A DNA stretch of 56,755 bases from Caryophanales bacterium UBA5603 (GTDB taxonomy: Bacteria > Bacillota_I > Bacilli_A > Izemoplasmatales > Hujiaoplasmataceae), in contig DILB01000026.1 in NCBI GenBank assembly GCA_002424815.1, positions 1-56,755 of the forward strand, given 5' to 3'. Below are positions 17,064 to 25,337 of this stretch, piece by piece. The translations under genes and the position numbers were made by a program. A model generated the notes under the pieces. It was given only the letters and a program-made list of their open reading frames with translations. It did no database searches and was not told where the DNA came from. Position 1 is the first letter of the stretch; every line of letters starts with the position of its first letter.

Positions 17064-17918
17064 ATGAAAAAATTAGGTGTCCTCGTTTGTACGAATTCCG
17101 CTATTGATTACATTCCCCACAACTATGAAATCGGTGTTATTCGCTCTACCATCTTGATGGGGGGAAAAGAGTATGTCGATTTTGAAGAACTGACAGCTGA
17201 CAAATTTTATGAAATGATTGAATCAGACCCCGCTCTATTTCCAAGAACGGCCATGGCTTCGACAGGCACGATGCTTGAGGCTTACGAAAAACTCCGTGAT
17301 CAAGGATGTGATGAAGTCTTATTCATCACGATTTCTAGCCGTATGAGCGGTATTTATGATAATGCTATGATTGCAAAAAAAATGGTCGAAGGCGTCAATG
17401 TCACAGTTTTTGATTCTCGCACCGTCGGCTATCTCCAATGTAAGATGGCTTTCTTAGCTCATGATATGGCCAAAGAAGGCAAATCAATGGAAGAGATTAT
17501 CGAAGCGCTGGAATTCATTCGTAATAATAACCATATTTATTTTGCGGTCAGTGATTTGCGTTACCTTGTTAAAAATGGTCGTTTATCCAACGCTGCCGGT
17601 TTTGTTGCAGACGTATTAAAAATCAAACCATTGCTTGAAGTTGATAAGAACGGAGCGGTTGTAACCGTCGAAAAAATCCGCACTTTTAACCGTGCGGTTG
17701 ACCGTGTTATCGAGAAGTTTTTGGAAGAAACAGAAGGGAAAGATTATGAACCTTTTATCATCCATGCGAACAATCCAGAAGTGGTTGGGTATGTACGTGA
17801 AAGAGTTCTATCTGCTCGTCCGGAATTAAAAGAAATAAAAGATTACCTTTTAACACCTGCTGTTGGTGCCCACTGTGGTCCCAAAGCGATGACGATTGGG
17901 TATGTGTTGAAACGATAA
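17064..17918 (+). CDS. DegV family protein (fatty-acid binding)
   Basis: DegV/FakB-type proteins bind a fatty acid and present it to the FakA kinase for phosphorylation; others have unknown roles. Conserved features are the N-terminal strand with TNSAID, FPRTAMASTG (substrate loop Thr/Ser), ISSRMSGIYDNA and FDSRTVGYLQC, then DLRYLVKNGRLSNAAGFVADVLKIKPLL and a C-terminal AVGAHCGPKAM. At 284 residues it is full length. A perfect AAAGGAG precedes the ATG. No fakA homologue is in the window. The PadR gene begins four bases after its stop and may be co-transcribed. Confidence 0.92.
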   Translation: MKKLGVLVCTNSAIDYIPHNYEIGVIRSTILMGGKEYVDFEELTADKFYEMIESDPALFPRTAMASTGTMLEAYEKLRDQGCDEVLFITISSRMSGIYDNAMIAKKMVEGVNVTVFDSRTVGYLQCKMAFLAHDMAKEGKSMEEIIEALEFIRNNNHIYFAVSDLRYLVKNGRLSNAAGFVADVLKIKPLLEVDKNGAVVTVEKIRTFNRAVDRVIEKFLEETEGKDYEPFIIHANNPEVVGYVRERVLSARPELKEIKDYLLTPAVGAHCGPKAMTIGYVLKR

Positions 17919-17921
17919 TAT

Positions 17922-18254
17922 ATGATTAGTAGTGATGTTATCCGCGGGCATATCGACACTTTAATCCTGAAATTACTGATGGAAAAAGACATGTATGGAT
18001 ATGAACTTGCTAATGAAATCAAAAGTCGAACACTCAATAAGTTTGATATCAAAGAAGCTACCCTGTATTCTGTTGTCCAACGTCTTGAGGTAAAGAAGTT
18101 GATTATTTCTTATATGGGCGAAAAAACACATGGCGGGAAACGCCGCTATTACACAATTACACCCTTTGGTAAAGCCTATTACACTGAGATGATTTCCGAA
18201 TGGAAACTCTTGAGGGAAATCATGACGGCGATTTTAGGAAGTGACATCTCATGA
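17922..18254 (+). CDS. PadR family transcriptional regulator
   Basis: Winged-helix DNA-binding protein of 110 residues with the PadR pattern: GHIDTLILKLLMEKDMYGYELANEIK, KEATLYSVVQRLE, and GGKRRYYTITPFGKAYY. It lies four bases after degV with no clear ribosome site, so it is probably translationally coupled. Its stop overlaps the next start (ATGA), so it forms a two-gene unit with a membrane protein carrying a HAAS-like N-terminal domain; such pairs are common in Firmicutes. A palindrome in the promoter of the next gene cluster (18703-18721) is a possible binding site. Confidence 0.92.
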   Translation: MISSDVIRGHIDTLILKLLMEKDMYGYELANEIKSRTLNKFDIKEATLYSVVQRLEVKKLIISYMGEKTHGGKRRYYTITPFGKAYYTEMISEWKLLREIMTAILGSDIS

Positions 18255-18673
18255 ATAAAATAAAAAAATTTGTTTCCAATTTGTTAAAAGATTATTTTAA
18301 CGACCAAGACAAAGCAGAATTAATTAAAATTCTATCGACTTCGCTTGAAGAAAAAATCGATGATCTTGTGGAGTCTGGGACTTCAAGAGATGATGCTATT
18401 GAACAATCGATTTTGGAATTTGGATCGACGGAAGACGTTTTAGCCGCTTTCAAAGATCAAGAAATTTTACTCAAAGCAGAATTAAAAAAACGTCGTCGAA
18501 GTCAATTGATTTTTTCACTGTTTGGATACTTAATCATTGTTGGATTGAGTCTTTTCCTAAATTTGACCTTGCTGGATTTTTTTGGAAATTTCTATTGGTT
18601 TGCCATTGTCGCAATCGGCTTATTGTTTTGGCCCGTTGTGATGGCATATCGTTACTATCTGGTTAAAAAATAA
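18251..18673 (+). CDS. Membrane protein with permease-prefix/DUF1700-like domain
   Basis: A 140-residue protein. The first 80 residues are a helical HAAS-type (permease prefix domain 1) region: DLVESGTSRDDAIEQSILEFGSTEDV is typical. Two membrane helices follow at about 88-110 and 115-135. Proteins of this type are normally encoded next to a PadR regulator, as here (ATGA overlap), and are thought to modulate it or link it to membrane events. The function is not established. Confidence 0.78.
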   Translation: MNKIKKFVSNLLKDYFNDQDKAELIKILSTSLEEKIDDLVESGTSRDDAIEQSILEFGSTEDVLAAFKDQEILLKAELKKRRRSQLIFSLFGYLIIVGLSLFLNLTLLDFFGNFYWFAIVAIGLLFWPVVMAYRYYLVKK

Positions 18674-18696
18674 GGAAGAGTCAAGATAATAATTCA

Positions 18697-18725
18697 TTGT
18701 CATATCACCTTAAAAGTGATAGAAT
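18697..18725 (+). promoter_or_regulatory. Promoter with palindrome in the spacer
   Basis: TTGTCA (18697-18702), 17 bases, TAGAAT (18720-18725). The spacer contains TATCAC (18703-18708) and GTGATA (18716-18721), a perfect 6-base inverted repeat between -35 and -10. This is a classic repressor site; the nearby PadR is a candidate. Confidence 0.6.
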
Positions 18726-18745
18726 AGCAGAAGGTGAATGATTTT

Positions 18746-19264
18746 ATGAATTTAAAGAAACTGATTTTTATTGCCATTATGATTTCGATTTCCATTGTCC
18801 TCGCCATTGTTGAATCAATGATCTCAGTTACATTATTTATCATACCTGGCGTCAAACTCGGACTTGCGAACATCATAACTTTAGTCATTCTATATATTTA
18901 TGGTGAAAAAGAAGCATTTGTTGTATCAATCTTACGTATTTTTATTGTAGCGTTGATCTATTCTGGTTTGTTTTCACCTGCATCATTGCTGAGTCTTGCC
19001 GGTGGAATCGTCGCCTTTCTTGCGATGGTCATCATTAAACACATACCCAAACTTTCTATTGTTTCGGTTTCTGTGGGCGGAGCCTTATTGCATATGGTAG
19101 GGCAAATTGCAATGGCGATTGTTATTTTGGATACCCCTACTTTAATCTACTATTTGCCATATATGATTCTCATCAGCATTCCTACTGGTGTTGTGACAGG
19201 ACTTGTTGGTAAAAAAATGATTGATATTTTCCACAATCAGCTGACAAACCCTGATAAAGAATAA
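18746..19264 (+). CDS. Gx transporter family protein (EetB / 'heptaprenyl diphosphate synthase component I' family)
   Basis: Integral membrane protein of about 172 residues with roughly five helices and the family segment IIPGVKLGLANIITLVILYIYGEKEAFVVSILRI. Members were long annotated as heptaprenyl diphosphate synthase component I, but in Listeria one (EetB) belongs to the extracellular electron transfer locus. The resemblance to ECF-type S components is structural. The start at 18746 follows AAGGTGA by eight bases; the GTG at 18734 is part of that site. Next to it lie an ApbE lipoprotein and a NusG-II protein, the partners found in EET loci. The prenyl synthase role is unlikely here. Confidence 0.78.
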   Translation: MNLKKLIFIAIMISISIVLAIVESMISVTLFIIPGVKLGLANIITLVILYIYGEKEAFVVSILRIFIVALIYSGLFSPASLLSLAGGIVAFLAMVIIKHIPKLSIVSVSVGGALLHMVGQIAMAIVILDTPTLIYYLPYMILISIPTGVVTGLVGKKMIDIFHNQLTNPDKE

Positions 19265-19279
19265 AGAAATAATTAATCA

Positions 19280-19310
19280 AAAGCGGAAATCAGGTGATGA
19301 TTTCCGCTTT
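19280..19310. terminator. Strong terminator between convergent genes
   Basis: Perfect 13-base stem AAAGCGGAAATCA (19280-19292) with TGATTTCCGCTTT (19298-19310) and loop GGTGA. It lies between the convergent Gx and apbE genes and may serve both. Confidence 0.8.
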
Positions 19311-19313
19311 GTA

Positions 19314-20450
19314 TTATCTATTAGGAAATAATTGATAAATGTATTGATTAAATCCAGAGGAATATTCGACGGTTCCATCTTCTTTATACCAAATGGCTTC
19401 GAGTCCTAAAGTGGCTTCGACAAATGTTTTTCCTTCAGCCAGTGTCATGAGATAAATTGCCGTTGAGTAAATATCCGCCATGGCTCCATTTTCGGAAATA
19501 ACGGTCACAGACATGACCTCTCCCCCAGGATAATGCGTGCGAGGATCAATGATATGATGATATATTTTTTGGTCTTGTTGGCCAATGAAAAATCGTTGAT
19601 AGTTACCGGAAGTCACGATTGCTTCGCCCCCTGAAACTTTTAAATAGATAAAATAGGTTGTCGAGGCGTAGGCATTTAAATTCGGTTCGATGAGGGCAAT
19701 ATAATAATATCCATCGGAATTGTTCGGATTAATACCGCCAGCTTTTACATTGGAGTTACCAGCGTTGAGAATATATTTGATATTCAGTTGATCTAAATAG
19801 TCCGTTACAACTTCAGCAGCATATCCTTTCCCAAAGCCACCTAAATCGATGGACATATTGGGCTTTGCAAAAGCAATGGTAAGATTGTTTCTATTCAATA
19901 GAATATCATTTGGATTGATATTGAAACTAGAATTCAACTGCTCACTTGAAGGAACGGGACAGACAGATTGCGCTGTTAAAGCATCCGTTGTACAAGCTGC
20001 ATTTTCACGCGCATCATGCCAAATTTTTAATATGGGATTTAATGCGATGTTAAAGAGATTATCGTTTCCAATTTTGACGGTCTGTTCTTCTTGTAAAACA
20101 TATTCAATTGCATCAAATAATGCTTCATCAATCACAACAGTTTCTGAAGAATTTTGATTGATTGTGTATACATTCACAACCCCTTCATAGGGGTTATATT
20201 TGTCAAAATAACGATGATATTTTAACAATAAGTCATAAACATCCTCATAGACATCCGCTACTTTGTAACGATCTTTAGAATCGACATAGAGTTTCAAAGA
20301 TATCCGTGTATCAAATAAAGTCGTCCATTCTTTTGTACACAAATAGACGCCTTTAACACTACCTTCTATACAGTAATCGGGTTTGGGATTACAGCCTATC
20401 AGCGTTGTAAAGATAAACATAATCATGAAACTAAGTAAGATTTTTTTCAT
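19314..20450 (-). CDS. apbE: FAD:protein FMN transferase (ApbE) lipoprotein
   Basis: Covalently attaches FMN from FAD to Thr of target flavoproteins outside the membrane. The N-terminus is a lipoprotein signal, MKKILLSFMIMFIFTTLIGC, with the lipobox Cys at residue 20. Family motifs follow: IDLGGFGKGYAAE (flavin binding), GGEAIVTSGNYQRFF, and HHIIDPRTHYPGG. The metal-site region MADIYSTAIYLM is also present. At 378 residues it is full length. The start at 20450 follows AAAGGTGA; a GTG three codons earlier is not supported. In Listeria EET the equivalent is FmnB, which flavinylates PplA. No obvious flavinylation target is encoded in this window. Confidence 0.93.
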   Translation of the reverse strand: MKKILLSFMIMFIFTTLIGCNPKPDYCIEGSVKGVYLCTKEWTTLFDTRISLKLYVDSKDRYKVADVYEDVYDLLLKYHRYFDKYNPYEGVVNVYTINQNSSETVVIDEALFDAIEYVLQEEQTVKIGNDNLFNIALNPILKIWHDARENAACTTDALTAQSVCPVPSSEQLNSSFNINPNDILLNRNNLTIAFAKPNMSIDLGGFGKGYAAEVVTDYLDQLNIKYILNAGNSNVKAGGINPNNSDGYYYIALIEPNLNAYASTTYFIYLKVSGGEAIVTSGNYQRFFIGQQDQKIYHHIIDPRTHYPGGEVMSVTVISENGAMADIYSTAIYLMTLAEGKTFVEATLGLEAIWYKEDGTVEYSSGFNQYIYQLFPNR

Positions 20451-20517
20451 ACAATTCACCTTTCATCATTATAACAAATTTCAAGCGAATTGCCAAACAA
20501 TATCGATGCTTCTTTCA

Positions 20518-20546
20518 TTGAATTTTTACGGTTTTTCGTGTATAAT
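20518..20546 (+). promoter_or_regulatory. Sigma-A promoter for the NusG-II/DUF1146 pair
   Basis: TTGAAT (20518-20523), 17 bases, TATAAT (20541-20546), with GAAAGGAG before the start codon. Confidence 0.75.
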
Positions 20547-20580
20547 ACGATTAAGTTGATCATTTAGAAAGGAGCCTTCT

Positions 20581-21087
20581 ATGAAAAAATACGATATCAT
20601 TTTTTTATCGATTTTGTTAGTGATTGGTTTGTTGGCCCTTCTCGGATTTAAACTATATGAAAATCATCGTTCAACAGGCAATGCTTATGCTAAAATCTTC
20701 TATCAAGATGTTTTGATTCTTATGATTGATTTGGAGACGAATGATTATATCATTTATAATACTACATACAAAAATGATATTTATGTCGATAGAGCAGAAG
20801 AAGGTATTTTTTATGTCCCCGGTGCACTCATGACCGCTGCTGAAATGGCTGAACTGTGGGCGCAGGATGACTATGCATTTCAAAACGAAATTGTTGGTAT
20901 TCGTTTGGTTGTTAAAGATGCAAAAATCGAAGTTGATTATCAGTGGAGTCCTAGAGATCTTTGTGAATTACAACCACCAACAAATTCTAACTTGCAACCC
21001 ATCGTATGTTTACCGAATCGTCTCGTGGTTAGTGTTATAACGAGTATGCAGTCGGATGAATTTATTCCCGACACCGTGATGGAGTGA
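20581..21087 (+). CDS. NusG domain II-containing exported protein (EetA-like)
   Basis: A 168-residue protein anchored by one N-terminal helix (residues 7-25) with the rest outside. The C-terminal half matches the NusG-II pattern: GIRLVVKDAKIEVDYQWSPRDLC followed by IVCLPNRLVVSV, with the two Cys residues usual in this family. Despite the name, such proteins are not transcription factors; they occur with Gx-family and ApbE proteins in electron-transfer loci, where one is called EetA in Listeria. It has a good promoter and is divergent from the ApbE gene. It ends in TGA, which shows that TGA is a stop in this genome. Its role in electron transfer is inferred from its neighbours. Confidence 0.72.
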   Translation: MKKYDIIFLSILLVIGLLALLGFKLYENHRSTGNAYAKIFYQDVLILMIDLETNDYIIYNTTYKNDIYVDRAEEGIFYVPGALMTAAEMAELWAQDDYAFQNEIVGIRLVVKDAKIEVDYQWSPRDLCELQPPTNSNLQPIVCLPNRLVVSVITSMQSDEFIPDTVME

Positions 21088-21091
21088 TGTT

Positions 21092-21313
21092 ATGATTTCT
21101 TCTGAAGTGTTTTTAATTGCCCGAATCATTTTGTTTTTTATAGCGACACCTTATATTTTTAAAGCATTACAATCGATTGATCTTTCAAGAATCTTTCGCC
21201 CTAATGCGAGTGATCAAATTCGCTTTCTTTTCATGGTCATTGCGATTATATTAGGTTTTCTATTCATCGATGCTCTCGTTTCATTGTTTGAAAATCTCAA
21301 TCAATTATTTTAA
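21092..21313 (+). CDS. DUF1146 family membrane protein
   Basis: A 73-residue protein with two predicted helices (about 5-22 and 43-65) and the pattern LQSIDLSRIFRPNASDQIRFLFMVIAIILGF, which matches the DUF1146 (YwzB-type) family. The function is unknown; in Bacillus such genes lie near the ATP synthase or murA. It begins four bases after the NusG-II stop with GGAGTGA overlapping that stop, so the pair is coupled. Confidence 0.75.
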   Translation: MISSEVFLIARIILFFIATPYIFKALQSIDLSRIFRPNASDQIRFLFMVIAIILGFLFIDALVSLFENLNQLF

Positions 21314-21319
21314 AAAACA

Positions 21320-21348
21320 AAACCCTGCGCAACATGCAGGGTTTAATA
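21320..21348. terminator. Terminator between convergent genes
   Basis: AAACCCTGC (21320-21328) pairs perfectly with GCAGGGTTT (21336-21344), flanked by A and T runs so it can act on both strands. Confidence 0.82.
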
Positions 21349-21351
21349 TTT

Positions 21352-21966
21352 TTATAGATAACGATTCATCGCCTTAATCATTTCTAATTTCGAGCGGAAA
21401 TTGGATAATTTGTTTACCATTTCTGTGACCCTTTCAATCATTTCATACTTAATTGTAAAGGTATAAACAATGGTATCGCCCCCATATTGCTTTGTCACTT
21501 CATCTGTTATAGAGTACAAATAATATTCTAATCCACCCGCTGCCCCATAATCAGTCGCAACTTTGCATAATGCATAGGGCATAGCTTTTGTTATAATTGC
21601 GGCTTTGATAGCTTCTTTTACCGATGCGGAATAAGCTCTAATCAGTCCACCAGCGCCTAGTTTAATTCCACCAAAATATCTAATGACGACAGCCAATACA
21701 TTCGTCAAATCATTTTTTTTAAGAATTTCAAGTATCGGTAATCCAGCAGTTTTGCTTGGTTCTCCATCATCACTGGATCTTTGAATCTCCGCGTTATCAC
21801 CAAGGATATAACCGTAGCAATAATGTGTTGCATGAGGGTACTTCGTTTTTATTTCATCGAGCGCATTTAAAACCGTCTCTTCTGATGTCAAAGGATAGAG
21901 AACGCAGATGAATCGGGATTTTTTTATTTCGATGTCTTCAATAGTCATTGCTTTGATTGAATTCAC
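21352..21966 (-). CDS. YigZ/IMPACT family protein
   Basis: A 204-residue protein of the UPF0029/YigZ family, whose role is not settled (links to translation control in eukaryotic IMPACT). Key segments are KKSRFICVLYPL, HATHYCYGYILG, RSSDDGEPSKTAGLPIL and VVIRYFGGIKLGAGGLIRAYSASV, followed by the C-terminal DUF1949 domain. The start is set at the GTG at 21966 because GGTGA precedes it by five bases; the ATG at 22002 lacks a site. It is divergent from the cca gene. Confidence 0.9.
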   Translation of the reverse strand: MNSIKAMTIEDIEIKKSRFICVLYPLTSEETVLNALDEIKTKYPHATHYCYGYILGDNAEIQRSSDDGEPSKTAGLPILEILKKNDLTNVLAVVIRYFGGIKLGAGGLIRAYSASVKEAIKAAIITKAMPYALCKVATDYGAAGGLEYYLYSITDEVTKQYGGDTIVYTFTIKYEMIERVTEMVNKLSNFRSKLEMIKAMNRYL

Positions 21967-22029
21967 ATAAATCACCTTCTCAATTATAGCACATAGCACC
22001 ATAAATAAATAGAAAAATTTCGTTACCTA

Positions 22030-22038
22030 TGGTATAAT
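22030..22038 (+). promoter_or_regulatory. Extended -10 promoter of cca
   Basis: TG-G-TATAAT (22030-22038). Transcription would start near 22045, giving a very short leader that begins almost at the ribosome site GGTGA. Confidence 0.45.
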
Positions 22039-22054
22039 AACGGCGGTGAATATG

Positions 22055-23251
22055 ATGAACCAATCGCTTGAAAAAGGAAAGCAAATTTTAAGGGTTTTAA
22101 AAGCCAATGGATACGAAGCTTATTTTGTAGGTGGATATGTCCGAGACTTTTTACTTGGGTTAAAATCATCCGATATTGATATTGCAACTTCAGCTTTACC
22201 AAACGTTGTCTTGTCCCTTTTTCCTAAAGCCATCGCGACCGGAGAAAAATACGGTACGATCAGCGTTTATATGGATGAAGTCTTTTTTGAAGTGACGACT
22301 TTTCGAACAGAAGGAGAATATCTTGATAGTCGACATCCAGAGTTTGTAGCTTTCACAAATCGTCTCGAAGATGATTTGATGCGAAGAGATTTTACAATCA
22401 ATGCGATGGCCATGGATGAAGACCTCATAATCATCGATCGCTTTGAATCACAAACTGATTTAAAAAACGGATTGATAAGAGCCATCGGCAATCCAGATAC
22501 ACGTTTTTCTGAAGATGCTTTACGCATCCTTCGCGCATTTCGGTTCATCGCAAAGCTGGGATTTCATATCGATGATAATACCTTTGAAAGTATTTGTACT
22601 CATAAAGAACTTTTAAAACATATTGCTATAGAAAGAATCATGCAAGAGTTAAAGTTAATTGTTGAAGGACCTTATGCTATTTTAGCAATCAAAGCGATGG
22701 CGAAAGCCAACCTTGGTGAGGTGCTGGAATCCATTAATCTAGGTCTTCGTTTACTTTCAGGAAAACTGGATTTTTCACTTTCAGTCAATGAATTTTACGC
22801 GTTGTCTTTTTATCTTGCGAATTGTGAAATTCCTGATAAATGGCGATTTTCAAATAAGGACAAAGCGCTCATTGAACGGTTAATTGAACTCGTTATTGTC
22901 ACATCACGCGATGATTTTAACGAAATGATTGTCTATGTGAACGGTCTAGATTTGTGTTTGTCAGCGAACAAAATTAATTTGTTAATTTTTGATGGGAACG
23001 ATCAATCTTCACTCATCCAGCATTTATATGACCGAATGCCAATCCATAAAACGTGCGATCTTGCCTTTAAGGGTCAAGACATTTTGCAAATGGGATTATT
23101 ACAGGATGCGCGAATGATTGGACGTTTAATTGATGATATCACCTATCAAGTGATTACCTTGCAATTACCCAATGATTATGATGCCATCCATCATTATGTG
23201 CAACAAAGATTAGATAACATCAACGATTCAGGAGAAAAAAATGGAAAATAG
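22055..23251 (+). CDS. cca: CCA tRNA nucleotidyltransferase
   Basis: Adds or repairs the 3' CCA of tRNAs. The head domain has EAYFVGGYVRDFLLG and the catalytic carboxylates in SSDIDIATSA, then RRDFTINAMA. The neck has EDALRILRAFRFIAKLGF and the ERIMQELK helix. At about 398 residues it is the standard bacterial class II length. The three tRNAs in this window encode their CCA, so the enzyme probably acts mainly in repair. The start is 22052 or 22055; the latter gives better spacing to GGTGA. Its end overlaps the pullulanase gene by 11 bases. Confidence 0.93.
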   Translation: MNQSLEKGKQILRVLKANGYEAYFVGGYVRDFLLGLKSSDIDIATSALPNVVLSLFPKAIATGEKYGTISVYMDEVFFEVTTFRTEGEYLDSRHPEFVAFTNRLEDDLMRRDFTINAMAMDEDLIIIDRFESQTDLKNGLIRAIGNPDTRFSEDALRILRAFRFIAKLGFHIDDNTFESICTHKELLKHIAIERIMQELKLIVEGPYAILAIKAMAKANLGEVLESINLGLRLLSGKLDFSLSVNEFYALSFYLANCEIPDKWRFSNKDKALIERLIELVIVTSRDDFNEMIVYVNGLDLCLSANKINLLIFDGNDQSSLIQHLYDRMPIHKTCDLAFKGQDILQMGLLQDARMIGRLIDDITYQVITLQLPNDYDAIHHYVQQRLDNINDSGEKNGK

Positions 23252-25325
23252 GCAATTTTACTGTTATTTAGATCACTTCGATGAATTAACCATCATTATC
23301 CCTTTAAAAAATTATCGTGATAACAATGTTTACCAAATGGTTGGCAACGATGAAACCATCGATCTTAATGTCATTCAAAAACATAATATTGGTATAGAAG
23401 TTAAACTGGTTTGTCAGTTTGATGCCTATATTCATCCAGAAATGATCTATTATGTGATGGATGAAGAAGGTTTTAAATCGGAATTATACACCGGTAAAAT
23501 TGTGAGAACCGATCTCTTTGACAATATCTACCATTACAAAAAAAACGATTTAGGTTTTACATATTCTTCCGATTCTACAAAGTTCAAAATCTGGACACCT
23601 GTGGCGAAAGCGGTCAATCTTGAGGTTGTTTCTCCCGAAGGTAAAATTGATTTGTTACCAATGGTTTATCAAAATCTTGGTGTTTGGCGTTTAGTCGTTA
23701 AAGGCGATTTAGATACTTTTAAATATCGTTATCATGTACTAGTCAATGGCAAGACGCATATCGTAACTGACCCTTACGGTATAGCCTCAAATGCAAACGC
23801 AGAATATAATTATGTTATCAATCTAGCAAAAACTTATCAGATGCAATATCGTTCAAGCTTTTCTGGACAACCTTCTGATGCAATTTTATATGAAATGCAT
23901 GTAAGGGACTTCTCGATTGACAAAAATGTTAATTTTAAAAACCCCGGACAATATTTAGCATTGACAGAAGAGCACTTAAAAACAGCCAACGGTCATCCTG
24001 TTGGAATTGATTATCTGAAACATTTGGGTGTAACCCATGTTCAACTGATGCCCATCTTTGATTTTGATGGGGTGGATGAAAATGACTCTAATAATATATA
24101 TAACTGGGGATATAATCCGAGACAGTTCAATGTTCCTTCTGGATGGTTTTCAACGGACCCAAACGATCCATACGCACGAATTAACGAGTTAAAATTAGCT
24201 ATAGATTCATTGCACAAAAATAATATTTCAGTGATCATGGATGTGGTTTTTAATCATGTTTATGATGCAGAAACTTTTCCTTTCGAACGGTTGGTTCCAG
24301 GATATGCCTACCATGTTGATCGCAACGGCATCAATACCAACGTTTCCGGTTGTCATAATGATTTAGCGACCCACCGTAAAATGATTCGCAAATTTATCAT
24401 TGACTCCGTCAGTTATTGGGTCAATGAATATAGAATTGATGGTTTTCGTTTTGATCTCATGGGGTTAATTGATACCGAAACCATGAATGAACTCAGGCAG
24501 GAACTTCATAACATTGATGAGCACTTAATCGTTTATGGAGAGGGATGGAAAATGTATTCCTCTAATCAAGCAGATCGCATGGCTCACATGAGCAATAAGA
24601 CGGTTATTTATACCATCGGATTTTTTAATGATCGTTTTCGTGAAACCATCAAAGGTGCAACTTTTTTTCCGGAAATCAAAGGGTATGCGACTGGGAAATT
24701 AGATGAAACAGCGATTGTCAAAGAAATGTTACTCGGAAGTGCTCATAATCGTTATATGTTTAAATATGCTACGCAATCGATCAATTACGTCGAATGCCAC
24801 GACAATCGAACCTTCTTCGATAAATGCCTTCACATCACCGAAGATCTTGAACTCATTAAAAAGCAACAAAAATTAGCGACTGCGATGGTTATATTATCTC
24901 AAGGGGTTCCCTTCCTGCATTCAGGACAAGAGTTCTATCGCACAAAACAAGATGATGAAAACTCCTATATCTCTGGAGATGCCATCAACTTCTTGGATTG
25001 GACTCGCATGGATAATCATAGCGAAGATGTCAATTTTATACGTGAGTTGATTCATTTAAGAAAATCAACCGATTGTTTCAAGCATCGTTCAAGTTCAGAA
25101 CTGGATCAAAATGTTGAAGTCATTACGCTCCAATCAAAATCTATAATGGTTCATTTGAACGATGGTATTGATTTAATTATCATTTTTAAACCGACATTGA
25201 ACAAAGAAACGATTATTATCCCAGAAAGTTATCAACTATACTTATCTTCAACTTCTGATATTCTTCTGGTTGATAAGCAGACTTATGAAATTGCCGATAT
25301 CGGCACCTATATCTTCAAAAAATAA
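23241..25325 (+). CDS. pulA: Type I pullulanase (GH13)
   Basis: Hydrolyses alpha-1,6 links in pullulan, starch and glycogen limit dextrins. An N-terminal beta domain and a CBM48-like domain (about 90-185: GFTYSSDSTKFKIWTPVAKAV) precede the GH13 barrel. The type I marker YNWGYNPRQFNVP is present, and then DVVFNHVYDAETFPF, the nucleophile in IDGFRFDLMGL, the acid Glu in VYGEGW and the transition-state Asp in VECHDNRTF. There is no signal peptide, so it acts inside the cell, likely with the debranching enzyme at 10.8 kb. It starts 11 bases inside cca after GGAG, so it is co-transcribed. At 694 residues it is full length. Confidence 0.94.
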   Translation: MENRQFYCYLDHFDELTIIIPLKNYRDNNVYQMVGNDETIDLNVIQKHNIGIEVKLVCQFDAYIHPEMIYYVMDEEGFKSELYTGKIVRTDLFDNIYHYKKNDLGFTYSSDSTKFKIWTPVAKAVNLEVVSPEGKIDLLPMVYQNLGVWRLVVKGDLDTFKYRYHVLVNGKTHIVTDPYGIASNANAEYNYVINLAKTYQMQYRSSFSGQPSDAILYEMHVRDFSIDKNVNFKNPGQYLALTEEHLKTANGHPVGIDYLKHLGVTHVQLMPIFDFDGVDENDSNNIYNWGYNPRQFNVPSGWFSTDPNDPYARINELKLAIDSLHKNNISVIMDVVFNHVYDAETFPFERLVPGYAYHVDRNGINTNVSGCHNDLATHRKMIRKFIIDSVSYWVNEYRIDGFRFDLMGLIDTETMNELRQELHNIDEHLIVYGEGWKMYSSNQADRMAHMSNKTVIYTIGFFNDRFRETIKGATFFPEIKGYATGKLDETAIVKEMLLGSAHNRYMFKYATQSINYVECHDNRTFFDKCLHITEDLELIKKQQKLATAMVILSQGVPFLHSGQEFYRTKQDDENSYISGDAINFLDWTRMDNHSEDVNFIRELIHLRKSTDCFKHRSSSELDQNVEVITLQSKSIMVHLNDGIDLIIIFKPTLNKETIIIPESYQLYLSSTSDILLVDKQTYEIADIGTYIFKK

Positions 25326-25337
25326 AGGGTGAATTTA

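Noticed and set aside
3508..18721. One common operator for the ABC exporter and the Gx gene
   Set aside because: Both use GTGATA/TATCAC half-sites, but the arms face opposite ways and spacing differs (N14 versus N7), so a shared regulator is not supported.
18746..19264. Heptaprenyl diphosphate synthase component I function
   Set aside because: The family name is historical; no component II gene is adjacent and the protein is an integral membrane protein grouped with electron-transfer genes.
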